A stretch of 64,000 nucleotides of DNA from Brachycybe producta (lineage: Eukaryota > Arthropoda > Diplopoda > Playtdesmida > Andrognathidae), in assembly GCA_036925085.1 (NCBI GenBank), contig JAUPFP010000094.1:52501-116500 (forward strand). Direction: 5' to 3'. Below the pieces are notes generated by a model that was not told the DNA's origin, did not search any database, and was given only the letters and a program-made list of their open reading frames with translations. How positions within the stretch are numbered: position 1 is the first letter of the stretch; every line of letters starts with the position of its first letter. The position numbers and the translations under genes were made by a program. Positions 49,417 through 60,079 of this stretch are shown in pieces.

Positions 49417-49927
49417 TTTCCCGCCACAACAAAACTTCCAACTTTGGATTAAAAAGATTTCTTGTTCTTCGTTTACGAACCGACGACGACGACGACGACG
49501 ATAAGAAAAAACTTTAGATTTGCAACGAAACTTACTGAATGCACAACTTACTAAGAAGACAGACACCGGAGAAGACGCGTCAATCAACCAATTTGCCACG
49601 TCAACAAAACAAAACATCCATTCGTATATTACAGTTGTTCCTTTTCCCGTCCTACCTCCTCCTTCCGCCGCCGTCGACGCCGTAAAAGTCAAACAAACAC
49701 AACGCTCATTGGAAGTTGGAACAAGAGAGACAAAAACATAACACAAGAACACGTGGACGAGAAAGAGCCTTAATTAATGGGACGTATGGCGCCACCTGTT
49801 GAAAGAAACAACAACTAAGTAAAAAAAAGTACTTTTTACGCGACAAGTGGCGCAACCAGAGCCATTAGATAGAGAGTTACGCCCAAAGCCATATGGATGA
49901 TATGCGCACTGGGCACTATTGACTTAT

Positions 49928-49943
49928 ACTGCCATCTGTTGGC
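49928..49943 (-). promoter_or_regulatory. CTCF-like motif
   Basis: The minus strand reads GCCAACAGATGGCAGT. One of three such motifs in the FKBP14/PDE12 spacer, with 49786-49801 (minus, CAACAGGTGGCGCCAT) and 50899. Confidence 0.38.
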
Positions 49944-49962
49944 TTTTAGTTAACTTTTAGAT

Positions 49963-50736
49963 TTAAGAGGGTGTTTGGTAAAAAAGAAGACATGCATATA
50001 CGACGAGTCGATTATTTTGCCTGTAGGCGGTATGAGTAGTTGATACAGGTGGAAAGCACTATCTCTATGACTTCTCGCTTCTCAATGAAAATATGAAAAA
50101 CACGCCGATTGGTTGTTTTTTCTAGAATTCGTTTGATAGTTCTGGTACGTTAACTGCTCCTCCTGATCAATGATATTCGATTTTGAAAACTGTTTCCAAT
50201 ACTTCAATGATACGAAATCAATATGAAACGATTTTGATTAAAAAAAAATCATAAATAAACTTTTTATTGATTGTTAAATAAATGTCCCATGTATTTTCAA
50301 TGCAAATAAATCAAAATAAAACGATCGATAAAAAGTTTATTTCTAAGCTATTTTGATTTAAAAAATTTCTTTGATTTGTATTTCGTATTATTGAAGTATT
50401 GAAAACAGTTTTCAAAATCGATTATCATTGATCAGGAGGAGCAGTTTACATACCAGAACTATCATAAGAATTCTAGAAGAAAAACAATCAATCAGCGTGT
50501 TTTCAGAGTGTTTTCAGCCACGAATTGGCGCGCTGGCAATTTGTGTGCTCCTCCCTTTTTTTAAAAAGACCAACGTGCACTCCTCCTGTTTGGAAATAGA
50601 ACAACCCTCACTCAACGGTCTCTATGACGAATCTTTTTCTTCGTCAACTGCTGAGCCTCACCTACACTTCAAAGTCGACGCAGTCCACAACCGTCAAAAA
50701 TATGCATGTCTTGTTTTTTACCAAACACCCTCTTAA
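49963..50736. mobile_element. Family F element with a large inner palindrome
   Basis: Outer ends TTAAGAGGGTGTTTGGTAAA and TTTACCAAACACCCTCTTAA are exact inverses. Inside, 50096-50505 is a near-perfect palindrome: CACGCCGATTGGTTGTTTTT ... GGAGGAGCAGTTTACATACC around an AT-rich centre near 50270-50330. No coding capacity. Confidence 0.75.
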
Positions 50737-50898
50737 CACCGTCGCCAATACAAAAAAAAAATGAGACTTTATTTAAATTCTCAATGTTTTATTTCGACCA
50801 ATTTCTCCTTTCATATTTTATATGACATTTTTACGTAAATATGAAAATTATATGAATGTTTATCACCATAACGTTCAAACTTCGAGCTCAACTTTAAT

Positions 50899-50917
50899 GC
50901 CAGTAGATGGCAGCACT
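50899..50917 (+). promoter_or_regulatory. CTCF-like motif GCCAGTAGATGGCAGCAC
   Basis: Core CAGTAGATGGCAGC fits the CTCF consensus. It lies in the FKBP14/PDE12 divergent spacer beside the family E element. Confidence 0.42.
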
Positions 50918-50933
50918 AACCTAATGTGAAAGA

Positions 50934-51124
50934 CAGGCATCTGTAGACAGCTTCAGAATTTCTTTGATACCGCCTTTTTATGAGTTTCAAACCAAATATC
51001 AACCAATTGGAAATCAAAAGGGCGGAGTATGTGACATCAGACCCAGTAACAAACCAATTAGAAATTGCTGACGCTCATAAAAGGGCGGAGTCAAAGAAAT
51101 TTTGAAGCTGTCAACAGATGCCTG
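50934..51124. mobile_element. Family E palindromic element
   Basis: Begins CAGGCATCTGTAGACAGCTT and ends AAGCTGTCAACAGATGCCTG. Inner ACCGCCTTTTTATGAG pairs with CTCATAAAAGGGCGGAG. Related to the copy at 20675. Confidence 0.75.
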
Positions 51125-51182
51125 TATTTGAAAGAGTTGTGCGTCCTCCTGTTGAATAACATCATCTTTTTTGACTAGCATC

Positions 51183-51346
51183 AGGCGACTAGAAATTTCG
51201 ATAGCTTTTATTATACAATGCGCTCAATTTAAAGTTTCTTGATCTATGGCTGCTCTGCATTGGAGCGGCCAACTAGTTGAGCACTCAAACGGAGCGCACT
51301 ATGTTAAAATCCTTATAGTAATTTATAGTCGCCAGATGTCTTTAGG
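51183..51346. mobile_element. Family H element, short copy, upstream of PDE12
   Basis: GGCGACTAGAAATTTCGATA and TAGTAATTTATAGTCGCCAG are inverse; CGCTCAATTTAAAG and AACGGAGCGCAC also match the 18247 element. It ends about 85 bp from the PDE12 start codon, within its likely promoter or 5' UTR. Confidence 0.65.
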
Positions 51347-51432
51347 TTTGGAAAGATACTATTCCGAATAAGATGTTTCTAAATACAAAATGAAACAACA
51401 ACGGTGAAGAAGCGAGTGCGGAAGGAGAAACA

Positions 51433-54169
51433 ATGCTTCATAGGTCACTTCGACTATTACGAATCCTGCCATCGATCCAAATCCACAATTCCACTCCACT
51501 GAAGGTGAACGGACTGAGATCTACTAAGATGAACCCACGTCCACCGGCACGTGTCGGTGTTGCCGCCGCCGCCTCCTCCTCCTCCTCTTGTCAAGTGGCC
51601 ACCACGTTGTTAAGAGCCACGGTCCGGAACGTTCCCTCTGAGGCGACCGTCTCGTTGTCATTCGTTTACAGCGACCTTATCATCAAGAAACCGAGACAGT
51701 TCAATTTCCAAAGGCAACGAAACGAACCTCTCGATACGGTTAAGGCAAGGATTGTGGCCAACATTCAAAAACAAATCGACAAAAAGAAGAAGAAGAAACA
51801 AAAGAAGAAGGAGGAGGAGGAGAAAACGACAGAAGAATTACAGCCTCAAATCGACAACGAACTCGACTTGAAGGTGGAACTGCTGTTGAAGCTAGAGGAA
51901 GAAGAGGGTGGAACGGTGAACTGGAAGGAGATCGCGGGAGACACCGTGTGTGCCGATGCCTTTACGAGTGGAAACAGACTTCTTATCGGAACTTCCGTCT
52001 TTGACGTGGTCGTCAATCCACCGACTGTCTCTTCACTTTCGCTTCCGTCTAACATTATGGCCTCGTTTCCAGTCCATCCCAAAGTAGAACTGGAATTCGC
52101 TTCTCTGCAACGTTCGTCCTTCACTTGGTATCGCAGCAGCAGCAGCAGCGACAAAACGAATCCTGACGAATGGGAGTCGGTCGGCAAAGAGTATTTCTAC
52201 ATGACGAGAACGGAGGACATCGGCCGTTTGTTGCGTGTCGTTTGCAGTCCGAAGAGAGAAACGGCCGACGGAAGAGAAGAAGTCGGAGAACCGTTAGAAG
52301 CCGTTTCGAAAGTGGCCGTCGGTGCCGGTCCCGGCCTCTGCCCCTTTGACACGAGACATCATTTCACGAAGATGCTAACCGATCGAGGAAGGTCACATCA
52401 CAAGATACCTGCTTTTTAAACAAAACAAAGAGATTCATCAAACTCCTGACATTTTTTGCTTCTTCTTACAGTTTCAGATTCGTTTCTTACAACATTCTGG
52501 CCGATTTGTATGCAGATTCGGAATTCTCTCGAGAAGTCCTTTATCCTTACTGCCCACCTTATGCTCTCGCCTTAGATTACAGGAAACAGCTACTTTGCAA
52601 GGAACTGTCCGGTCCGTCCACGTATTGATTAGATCCAACCTCCTTTTAGCCTCATTGCGTTTCATTTACTCTTAAATTTTCAGGTTACAACGCAGACGTC
52701 ATCTGTCTTCAAGAAGTTGATGAAAAAGTGTATGAAAAGGAATTGAAACCGACTTTTGGAGCGTTGGGAATCGGAGGAACATTTCATCTGAAGGGCGGTC
52801 AAGTGGCTGAAGGGTTAGCCTCATTTTATCGAAAATCAAAATTCAGGTTAAATTATCACTTTATTAAAATTTAAAGTGTAAAGGTCGAACTCGGTTTATT
52901 TCCTGTCTTTCAGGTACAAAATAAAGAGAAACTTCATTTATAAACTAGAAAGGCAGCTCAATCACTTGAGGGCCTTGGCACACAGGTGACTTTTGAAAGA
53001 CTTTTTCACGACAAAATGAAGTCGAAAGGTCTCTGGGCTGACGTCGCAATATATTTTCTATGGAAAGACGGCAAACCTAGGCATTGTTTGCCAGTTGGTG
53101 TTGACATCTTTTAAAATAAACTTTTTACTCTATTTTGAAACGATCCATTTTCACTTTCCAAAGTATATATTGAAACATGAAAAAATACCCTGAATTGATT
53201 GAGCTACCCTTCTAGTTTTTAAGACACTTTTTTCTTGATTTTTTTTCCCAAAAGACAGAATAATTAAGAGTTCGAAAAACATAATACATGTTAACCGACA
53301 CATTAAATAACGAGCAAAAACACTTGTCCTTCTAGTCTAAAGACAAGTCATAAGATGATTTTGTCAGAAGAGATCGAAAGGAATCCACTTTTTGCCAGTT
53401 TTCTGACCGCAGTGAATCAGAACGAGAAATTAAAGGAGACTTTCATGCAGAGAACGACGGCACTCCAAGTATTTTAACTGTATCCACACACACTCGTCAA
53501 TATAAATAATTGTAACGATTCGACTTTGTAGGTGACCGTCTTGGAATCGTCCGAAGATCCAACGAAGACACTTTGTATCGGAAACACCCACTTGTACTTC
53601 CGACCGGACAGAGACAACATCCGTCTGCTCCAAACTGGAATGTGTGTGGCTTATTTGGAACAGATCGTGACCAAGGAAGCCTCGGAGCGACCCGATTCCA
53701 AAGTAGCAGCCATCTTGTGTGGAGATTTTAACAGCACACCGGAATTCGGAGTCTACCAATTAATGACCGAACGATCGATTCCGACCGACCACAGAGACTG
53801 GCGTAGTAGTAAGCAAATGAAATGAAGAGAGATAAACGAAACCAGGGACGGGGTTTTAACATTATAACAACATTGAACATTATAACAGACGAAGAGGAAG
53901 TGGTCCATGGTCTCTCGTTGAGCCACTCTTTTGAGATGGAAAGCGCCTGTGGAACTCCTCGTTACACCAACTTCACGGTCGGATTTGCCGACTGTCTCGA
54001 TTACATTTTCATCGACAAGACCAAGTTGAACGTACAACAAGTAGTTCCGTTTCCCAGCGAGGAAGAACTGCGTCAACACGTAGCACTTCCGAGCGTGACG
54101 ATGCCATCGGATCACATCGCTCTCGTCGCTGACATCCGTTGGCGCGATTTTACAATAAAAACGTCTTGA
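51433..54169 (+). CDS. PDE12: PDE12, mitochondrial 2',5'-phosphodiesterase
   Basis: Six exons: 51433-52391, 52472-52611, 52684-52846, 53336-53468, 53532-53808, 53889-54169; phases agree; 650 residues (human 609). The N-terminus MLHRSLRLLRILPSIQIHNS is Arg/Ser/Leu-rich and lacks acids, as a mitochondrial presequence should. A Lys/Glu-rich insertion is encoded by GAAGAAGAAG-type repeats near 51780-51835. The C-terminal half is an exonuclease/endonuclease/phosphatase fold: VSYNILADLYA, DVICLQEVD (metal-binding Glu), EGLASFYRKSKF, NTHLYFRP, CGDFNSTP (catalytic Asp/Asn), CLDYIFID and MPSDHIAL (catalytic Asp-His). PDE12 removes 3' oligo(A) from mitochondrial transcripts and cleaves 2-5A, in the matrix with Mg2+. 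The exon order follows human PDE12 end to end. Intron 3 holds a family A element with a nested insertion. AATAAA overlaps the last codons (54153). Confidence 0.93.
52887..53275. mobile_element. Family A fold-back element in PDE12 intron 3, with a nested insertion
   Basis: The left arm starts at AACTCGGTTTATTTCCTGTC and reaches GGCAGCTCAATCACTTGAG. It is interrupted at about 52970-53100 by a family J fragment, resumes with TTGACATCTTTTAAAATAAA, and ends with GAGCTACCCTTCTAGTTTTT and CAAAAGACAGAATAATTAAG. It makes up most of the 489-bp intron 52847-53335. Confidence 0.8.
52970..53100. mobile_element. Family J fragment nested in family A
   Basis: GGCCTTGGCACACAGGTGAC, then ATGAAGTCGAAAGG and CGCAATATATTTTCTATGGA match the 9885 element in order, without its right arm. 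It interrupts the left arm of the family A copy in PDE12 intron 3. Confidence 0.65.
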
Positions 54170-54272
54170 CCAACGATAATGTTAGTTTTTTTTTTTTTTA
54201 AAGACAACTGTGACCAAAATATAATATTAAAGTTTACCAAATCTAGATGCTTTTTAATATTGTTTTCTATTA

Positions 54273-54980
54273 AGAGCCTAGAGACACTCCAGAGTTGCAC
54301 GTGCCAACGAGACGTGGCCAATCTTGCAGTTGCCTAGTTGCTAAAATTGCAACGAAATGGCAATTCGAAATGTTATAAAAATTCCTTGTTACCTGAAGAA
54401 CGCATTAAAGATTTTTTTCTTAAAGCTGAAACATGTTCATGAACGAACCAAAAGGTAGTTTGGTAAAATTGACCTTTTTTGAGGTCAATGACCTTTGACA
54501 TGGGTCGAGCAACCAAAAGACCCTTGATACTTGAACTCGACACTCGCGAAGTGATTTGCAACTTCGATTATTCCTAAATATTATTCACTCTAAAGACAGT
54601 TTTACTGTTACAAAAAGTTGCATCTCTGACCTCTCCGAAGTGAAATTCGACAGTATTCAAAAAAGATTAATCGCTTCTTGAATGTTGTGACCAAGTGTAT
54701 TAAAAGGTCTTATGTAGGTGGCCAATATTCAAAAGAATTTTCATTTTCTTCTACCTTTTTGAATTATGCTAATTTACTAGACCCATCTTAAAGTTCGTTG
54801 ACCTCCAAAAAGTTCATTTTTTTAACTTGCGTTTTTCAGAAATATCTTTCAGCTTTAAGAAAAATTGTGTTTTCCTCAATATGTTTTTTGGCTTTAAGGT
54901 AATTTCATGACGTAACTTTGGAACTACCAAACTGACCACGTCTCATTGGCACGTTCAACTCTTAAGTGTGTCTCTAGGCA
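54273..54980. mobile_element. Family G inverted-repeat element between convergent genes
   Basis: Left GAGCCTAGAGACACTCCAGA, then GTTGCACGTGCCAACGAGAC; right GTCTCATTGGCACGTTCAAC, then TTAAGTGTGTCTCTAGGC. TCTTAAAGCTGAAAC and CTTTCAGCTTTAAGA also pair inside. It occupies most of the 940-bp gap between the PDE12 and RAB3GAP1 stop codons. Confidence 0.7.
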
Positions 54981-55110
54981 ATTGCTGCATCCACAACCAA
55001 ATAAAACCCAAAACAATAATAAACTTTTAATACAAAATTGAAGAAAAAAAAGTCTGAGTACGTGTAGCATTTACAAAACCCTTTGAGCCCGAGGGGTGCC
55101 CTTTTCGGTG

Positions 55111-57027
55111 TCACTGAAAAGTAGTGTCCTGAGAGAAGGCTCCAGCCAAACGAAAATCCCCCGAAGACGCTGTCCGACAGTACATGAACTGTGGTGTGGG
55201 CGCGCTGTAAGGCGCCGGTCGATGTACTAAACATCGTAACACGTATTCGCGTCTGTCCGGTGATGGAAACTCGAGAGACGGCGGAATGTCCGCAGTTTCT
55301 TCCGACTGAGAATCCGAACCAGACATGTTTAGCTCCATCTGAACGTTGATAAAAAACGACGATAAATTTACAACAAGATTACGACGACATACTGTTAAGG
55401 TACCTTCCGACTCTGTCGAAATAAGGCTAGAAGGGCTTTTCCAACCGGAGTTCTACTTCCTCCAGGCAAATCCACACTACGTTTGCTTTTAAGTAGCTGT
55501 TCCACAAAAGCTCCGACATCATCGGAATTAACTCCGACGAGGGAAGTTGCGTGCACAAACATATCATTGAGCGCCTTTGCTTGAGAGAGAGTAGCCTCGA
55601 TCGAGCTCAACATCCCAATCACGTCCTACGAGATTAAACCGATTTAACCGAACCCTCGATTTGCAATCCTACGCACAAACTCATACTCGCCTCGTACTGT
55701 TCCACCGTCGGAGTCGCCGTTTTGCTTAAATGGTGAACCTGATTTGCAATCGATTCCAAAGCCGGTCTAACGAAGGGGACGAGTGGATCGTCTACATAGA
55801 AAGAATAAGAAGACGAACTCTCGCTTTAATTAAATATTTTGTGTACCGTTGTGGACGACGGTGATGATGGCCGCATGTAGGAGCGTAGGCATGAGGCCCA
55901 ACACGACATCAGCCGGCTTTAGAGACGCAAGATAATGAAGGACTTTCTCTCCTTCTTTGGTGTCGTCAAAGAGACGCTTCTGACGACGAACCGGAATTGG
56001 TTTCGCACTGTTCCATACTTCCTGCCACACGTTTCCGGGTATCAGCATTCTAGAACTCAAACTTCCTAACCACCAGAACAGATTTCGAATATAAAAAGAA
56101 CTATAAACTGAAAGCAAAACACATCGTAAAGGAACCTCTGTTAGGTGACTTTCCATTTCCATCGACCATTTCGTCGGCTTCTACCCAATCTCGAGGAGAA
56201 TACCAACGAACGAAATCTTCCAGAAGACATCCGGGATTTGCAGCCTAAAGCAATGATGACATCCGGAATTGGACACAAACAACACACATTGTCGAAAGGA
56301 TCTCACCTTAAACGCCTGCATGTCGGATAGAAGACACGCACTCTGCATTCGAGCACGAAGCTGAACTCCCTCCTCGTCGGTACCCAACTGGACGAGGACT
56401 TCTGCGTGTTCTTCCAATTGATCCTCAGTCATCGGCGACGGATCCTGTAAATCTCATCAGATATCTTATAAGACATGAATGACGACAGCAAAAAAAAAGC
56501 ATTTTGGAGTGAACCTGTGTTATAGGAATGTATAATGGGACGTCTGAATCGACTAATAACAAGTCGTTGCATCTACGAAGACGTCCTTCCGGAAAATGCG
56601 CCACCGAATCCACAAAGAATTCTTGACATTCGGAAACTGGTTCTCTTTTCTCCGAACCGCCTTCTCCAGCATCTCGCTCGTTGCAATCGTAAAAGTCGTC
56701 GTCATCACTCGAACCACCACCTAAAAGACAAAGATGCAGAAAGGGATTTCTCCCTCTACTATTATAATTTCATTACTGTTTTCCGCTGCCGTTTTATTAG
56801 CTCCACTTTCACTGTTCTTCCTCTTCATCTTCTGTACTTCCGATTCCTCTCGATGTCTCTTCCTTCCGATGCAATAATTTAACATCTGAGACACGCAATA
56901 AAAATAAAAAAGACCTTTTAAATTACTGTAAGAGAAAAAATTGAAAACAATTTCATACGAAATTTGCTAAACCTGAAATTTTTGATGAAGGAGACAAGTG
57001 GACAAGTTGGGAGTTCCGAGCTCTAAC
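55111..57027 (-). CDS. RAB3GAP1: RAB3GAP1, Rab3 GTPase-activating protein catalytic subunit, C-terminal half
   Basis: Nine exons, minus strand: 57027-56973, 56885-56777, 56720-56515, 56444-56307, 56244-56136, 56065-55847, 55791-55691, 55625-55404, 55338-55111; phases agree; 462 residues, ending in TGA. Landmarks in human order: GTPNLSTCLLHQKFQ, LNYCIGRKRHRE, SSDDDDFYDC, DVPLYIPITQDPSPMTEDQL, LRARMQSACLLSDMQAFK, NPGCLLEDFVRWYSPRDW, RRQKRLFDDTKEGEKVLHYL, KPADVVLGLMP, and the final DFRLAGAFSQDTTF. The RWYSPRD region holds the Arg-containing catalytic segment of this family. With RAB3GAP2 it inactivates Rab3 and activates Rab18 at synapses and the ER. The first exon here enters in phase 2; the N-terminal half was not found up to 64000, so the gene is truncated by a very long intron or the window edge. 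The 55690-55626 intron appears to use a GC donor. Confidence 0.92.
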
Positions 57028-57624
57028 CTGAAAAACAGAAAATTTCAATTTTGAAAAAAAAGCCGCCACACTCAAATACGAGGTCCAATTCCGAATTTCT
57101 TCAATAAAATTATCGAGGAAATTCCGAAAAAAAGCTTAAAACATAAAACCTCTTCATAGATAAAGTCTTGGAACGAAATTCCTCCAGTCTATACTATATA
57201 GTAATCAAAGTGTTCTTCAAATAATAGTCAATTGTTTAAAATTCAATATCGCACAAATAATAGAATCTTCACATTTCAAACTTCAGGTGGTTGTCACACT
57301 ATCTCCAAAATACATGTATATTAATGTTCTTCTATAATTAGGGAGTCAGGGAGTGAAAAGAAAGGTAAAACTCGACAATATTTCCAATTTTGACACATCG
57401 ATTGGTTATTTTGAAAACAAAAAAAAAACAATTGCCATCTTCTTAAAATAACAGACTTATTCTAATACGTTACTTAAGCCACAGTGAAACTTAAAGTTAA
57501 ACTTAAAAACTCTCTCCATAGACTGACTAGTCGACTATAGAGTTTTGTCTTGCATCACGTTTTAAGTTTAACTTTATTTTAAGCTACGTTTTTTAATACG
57601 GGGATAAATCTTGAGGCAGTTTGA

Positions 57625-57880
57625 TAAAGAGAAATTGAAAGTGATTTAGAAACTAGAACGGCTAGCTGAATCACTATTAATATTATCTTCACAGTGATAT
57701 CTTTCAAAATAAAACTTTTCATAAAGATAAATTTTAAAAAATATCGTCTGCTTAAAGTTGTGTCATTTTCAAAGTGACCATAAAAAACGCATATTTTAAA
57801 CACGATATGATTCAGCTATTACCCCTTCTAGTTTCTAAAACACTTTCAAGTTTCTCTTAACAGAAATAATCAATCTATGC
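57625..57880. mobile_element. Family A fold-back element
   Basis: GAAATTGAAAGTGATTTAGA near 57631, AACTAGAACGGCTAGCTGAA near 57651, right arm ACCCCTTCTAGTTTCTAAAA near 57820. It lies upstream of the last visible RAB3GAP1 exon, probably in an intron. Confidence 0.75.
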
Positions 57881-57937
57881 ATTTAAAATAATATAGTTAA
57901 TTTGAAGTTGAAACAATTAATTTCCTAACATTGACGA

Positions 57938-57953
57938 CCACTAGATGGCAGTG
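57938..57953 (+). promoter_or_regulatory. CTCF-like motif CCACTAGATGGCAGTG
   Basis: Matches the core I know for vertebrate CTCF sites (CCASYAGRKGGCRS) at every core position. It lies in the putative RAB3GAP1 intron, about 60 bp from a family A right end. Binding is an inference from sequence only. Confidence 0.45.
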
Positions 57954-59854
57954 TTGTTCTCTTTGCAAAAAAAAATTCTAGTTTCTATTTTTAAGTTTTT
58001 TTTTTTAAAAAAAAAGATTTCTAAAAATTAAAAAAGGCCACAAAAAAAACGAGAAATTCTCTTTGTTTTCAGTTATTACAATAAAATATTAATTTTCATT
58101 TTTCCTGATTTTTCCAGGTATTTCAAGATTAATTCGGTGTCATTTTCCTGGATGAAAATACACTGAAATTCACTGGAAATGTGTAAAACAACAACCACAT
58201 TTTCCTTAAATTCACCCTTTAAATTAAAATTTATGGCGAATGAAAGTATTTTCAGATATTGCGTATTTAGCAGAGAAAATAATAGAAGTATTCTGTGAAC
58301 GTTTATTTTCTGCTAAGATTTCCGCGTTTTTTATTATTATTTTTATATAATAATTGTCCTAGTTTTAAATAAAATTTCAAACTCTGAGAATTCGAGGTTC
58401 TTTTTAATTTTAGTGAGAACCCAGCTTTACTTATTAAAGTTTATATTAGGCCTATATAATTAGGGAATGATTTTTGTGGAGAATCTATTGAGTTGATTAC
58501 GAGAAATATATCAAACACTCTGATTGGTTTATCTGCGACCAGTTCACACCATGAGATGTAAGATCCCTAAGTCTCTAGTGCGCACGCGTAACGTTCAAAC
58601 GCACCAACGTGCGCAGTAGAGTAGAGAGCGACCTTACCTTAACCACTTTTTATTATTCTGGGCCTTAACCTACAGTAATAATATCGTGGATACTACGAAC
58701 ATTGCAATTCTTATCGGGTTTTGACAAATGCATCATCTCGCATGGTGCAATTATATTTTTGTCCCTCCGCAACAGGCCTTCTTGGCTGCTTACAAGAAGT
58801 CCAATGAAAAATGCAAAAAAATGAATATATTTTTTCTTCTTCTCAAAATAATAATATTCATTGTAGCCTTGTAGGCCTATATATTATATAATAGAATGTA
58901 GAAGATAATTAAAATAGCATTTACTGTATCTTTAATTATTATTCAAGATGCGGCTAAATTGCAAAATTCAAAATGTGAGGCGGCGAATGGAAAATATTAT
59001 TAGGAGAAAAAAAAACTAACTTAACATTAGGAATGTTATTTTTTAGAAAAAAATAAAAATTAAAAAGCGAAACGTTTTTCATTTTGGAATAACTATTCAT
59101 AAATTTAAAGCTTATCTTTCAGATTTCATGGCGTTATGAACCATTCGAAATGCCGACCAAATTAAAGCTTTCAACGAACAAAAAAAAAGAGTTCAAAAAA
59201 ACCAACAAAATTAAACAACAACAAAAAAAGTTGCCAACAAATCTGTATTTTTTTAAAGAAAACCTCAAGAAAGGAAAACATGTTGGAAGAAATTACTTTT
59301 CAAAGTAATTAATCACAATTACTACCTTCATATTATATATATACTCAATTACAAATTGTGACGTCACTTAAAACAATTACAAGAAGTGACAATGCAGCAG
59401 CGCTGGTTCACAATAATTAATCAGAAACACAGTTAACTCAAATTATGAAAAGTTTGAGAACAAAACTAGGTTATTAATTGCAATTAATGTTTCAAAAGTA
59501 ATTTGAACGACTATTAATTTAATAATTCCAATATTAATTGCCAACACTGAAAAGAGGAGGCAACTGAAATCGAAGCGTCAAATTGTATAAATGGGAATTG
59601 GAAATTTGGGAATTGTCAATTTTACATTGTTATCAGTGCTTATCACCATCTTTCGCATCCGATTGGCGTAATTGTCCATTTCGCGAAATGCACGAAAATT
59701 GGTCAGATGCCTAACCTCGAAACGGACATACATTTCGTGTAATTAAGCCAATTGGATACGACCGACAGATACAATTTCCAAAATATGCAAATGAAGGGAA
59801 AAACAATAAAATAAAACTGGTTGCTCGATTATATGTAATCGGGATTAAGAAGAA

Positions 59855-59980
59855 CAGTATAAGTGGTTTAGAAACTAGAAGAGTAAACGACTTTTCATAT
59901 TACTACATATTTTTTTAAAATAAATTTATGGTAATTTTTTTTAAAAAAAAATGTCGATTTTCAAAGTTTGAAGTTTGTAT
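59855..59980. mobile_element. Family A fragment
   Basis: GTGGTTTAGAAACTAGAAGA near 59864, then TTTTAAAATAAATTTATGG. No right arm seen. Confidence 0.55.
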
Positions 59981-60033
59981 GCCAGTGGTGGGTGGGTGGG
60001 TGAGTTAGATATGGAAGTGTTTGTTTTTTATGC

Positions 60034-60035
<2 letters not shown>

Positions 60036-60076
<41 letters not shown>
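60036..60076. repeat. (AAT)n microsatellite
   Basis: About 13 units; read on the minus strand it gives poly-Ile or poly-Leu frames that are not genes. Confidence 0.9.

Positions 60077-60079
<3 letters not shown>

Larger units (their letters stand above)
49417..51432. other. Divergent spacer between FKBP14 and PDE12
   Basis: Contains presumed promoters at both ends, a family F element (49963-50736), a family E element (50934-51124), a short family H element (51183-51346), and CTCF-like motifs at 49786, 49928 and 50899. No gene seen. Confidence 0.55.
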
